A DNA stretch of 7,026 bases from assembly GCA_947454665.1 (NCBI GenBank), contig CANGMU010000121.1, positions 1 to 7,026 on the forward strand, written 5' to 3'. Source of the stretch: Pseudomonadota bacterium (GTDB taxonomy: Bacteria; Pseudomonadota; Gammaproteobacteria; Steroidobacterales; Steroidobacteraceae). Under the pieces are notes generated by a model that searched no databases, had not been told where the DNA came from, and was given only the letters and a program-made list of their open reading frames with translations. This document shows, piece after piece, positions 6,379 to 7,026 of this stretch. Position numbers and translations under genes: made by a program. Positions within the stretch are counted from its first letter, which is position 1, and every line of letters starts with the position of its first letter.

Positions 6379-7026
6379 TCAGCCGAGGAGGGCCGGACTG
6401 CCGGCCTCCACGGCATAACGCTTCACCAGATGCCGGCCGCTGGCCGGATCCTTCACGTCGTCGATGCCCATCAGGTCGACGACGAGTTCGCGCGGCGAGA
6501 GCCGGCATTTCAGATAGCCACGTGTCTCGCCCTTCGCGAACGAAAGGTTCGCATTGTCCTTCAGCCACTGGTCCATCAGACGCTGTGGCCGTGTGCCCGA
6601 CGACACGGACGACACGACGAACTCCGGTGCGATGGCGGCCGACGCCGCGTCTTCCGCATCCCGCGTGACATGACCCACGACGAAAGCGTGCACGTCGCCT
6701 GTGAAGATCACGGTGTTCTTCGCGTGGGACCGCTCGATGGATGCCACGAGCCGGTCGCGCGCCGAGCGATACGTGCCCCAGTTGTCGTTGCTGTAGCGGC
6801 GTGACGGCCCGGGCTGTTCGTCGACGGCGGACACCATCGTGCCCTGCACGAGCAGGTTCCAGCCCGCCTGCGATGCCGCCAATCGCCCATCGAGCCAACG
6901 CTCCTGCGCGGCGCCCAGCATCGTGCGATCACGCGTATACATTGCGTCGCAGTTGATGAGCGGCGGCGGCTCGTTCTCGGGGTAATCCTTCAGGCAGGTC
7001 TTGGGCGAACGGTACTGGCGCTGGTC
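6379..7026 (-). CDS. PhoD-like alkaline phosphatase, C-terminal part (5' partial)
   Basis: The frame is open from the right edge to the TGA at 6381-6379, giving 215 visible residues. It starts mid-protein with DQRQYRSPKTC, matching the DxRQYR segment of the PhoD family. It continues with TMLGAAQERWLDGRLAASQ, then a W.LLVQG strand, NTVIFTGDVHAF (nucleotides about 6717-6682) and the VSSVSSGTRP segment. The GDVH histidine and aspartate belong to the metal site of this purple-acid-phosphatase-like fold, which in characterised members uses iron and calcium. PhoD enzymes hydrolyse phosphodiesters and monoesters outside the cytoplasm and are usually Tat-exported; the signal peptide and N-terminal metal ligands lie outside the window. 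The internal ATG at 6942 is not the start, because family homology continues upstream of it. Regulation, possibly by phosphate, cannot be seen here. Confidence 0.88.
   Translation of the reverse strand, partial: DQRQYRSPKTCLKDYPENEPPPLINCDAMYTRDRTMLGAAQERWLDGRLAASQAGWNLLVQGTMVSAVDEQPGPSRRYSNDNWGTYRSARDRLVASIERSHAKNTVIFTGDVHAFVVGHVTRDAEDAASAAIAPEFVVSSVSSGTRPQRLMDQWLKDNANLSFAKGETRGYLKCRLSPRELVVDLMGIDDVKDPASGRHLVKRYAVEAGSPALLG

Noticed and set aside
3807..6416. 869-codon open frame on the minus strand opposite the TonB receptor
   Set aside because: Same cause: strongly biased third positions remove stops on the opposite strand. The product is Arg/Val/Ala/His-rich with no recognisable motif and spans both gene ends.
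6430..6804. 124-codon plus-strand open frame at the right end
   Set aside because: It lies antisense to the PhoD-like phosphatase, whose motifs are clear, and has no recognisable domain or ribosome site.

Overview
The window reads as a GC-rich Gram-negative bacterial chromosome. The outer-membrane TonB-dependent receptor, the DUF6152-type protein end and the PhoD-family phosphatase all fit a proteobacterium, for example a steroid- or aromatic-degrading gammaproteobacterium or a sphingomonad. I cannot fix the genus from sequence alone. I see no tRNA, rRNA, insertion sequence, CRISPR array or other sign of recent mobility, and genes fill nearly all of the window.

Layout, left to right. (1) Positions 3-164 are the C-terminal end of a DUF6152-like protein (+). 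(2) A perfect 11-bp inverted repeat at 176-204, with a TTGACA hexamer in its loop, precedes a GntR/FCD regulator (228-932, +). The regulator overlaps by 4 bp (ATGA) with a LigM-like, GcvT-family tetrahydrofolate-dependent O-demethylase (929-2359, +). (3) Tandem hairpins at 2373-2432 close that operon. (4) A convergent gene (2454-3737, -) encodes a photolyase of inverted topology, with the FAD-binding catalytic half first and an alpha/beta-like half last, matching the class described as NewPHL. (5) A 90-bp divergent spacer leads to a TonB-dependent receptor (3828-6353, +). (6) A GC-rich stem-loop separates it from the convergent C-terminal part of a PhoD-like phosphatase (6379 to beyond 7026, -).

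The most coherent unit is the regulator plus demethylase pair. An FCD-type regulator probably senses an aromatic or organic acid, and the translationally coupled enzyme would move a methyl group from a methoxy-aromatic acid to tetrahydrofolate. The receptor about 1.5 kb downstream could import such a compound, but that link is inference because the photolyase gene lies between them. The genes usually needed to recycle methyl-tetrahydrofolate (metF, folD and similar) and ring-cleavage genes are not in the window. The photolyase and phosphatase look like independent genes.

Nothing here amounts to a clearly new multi-gene system. The points most worth a second look are the palindrome around the -35-like hexamer, the altered pocket residues of the demethylase, and the inverted-topology photolyase.
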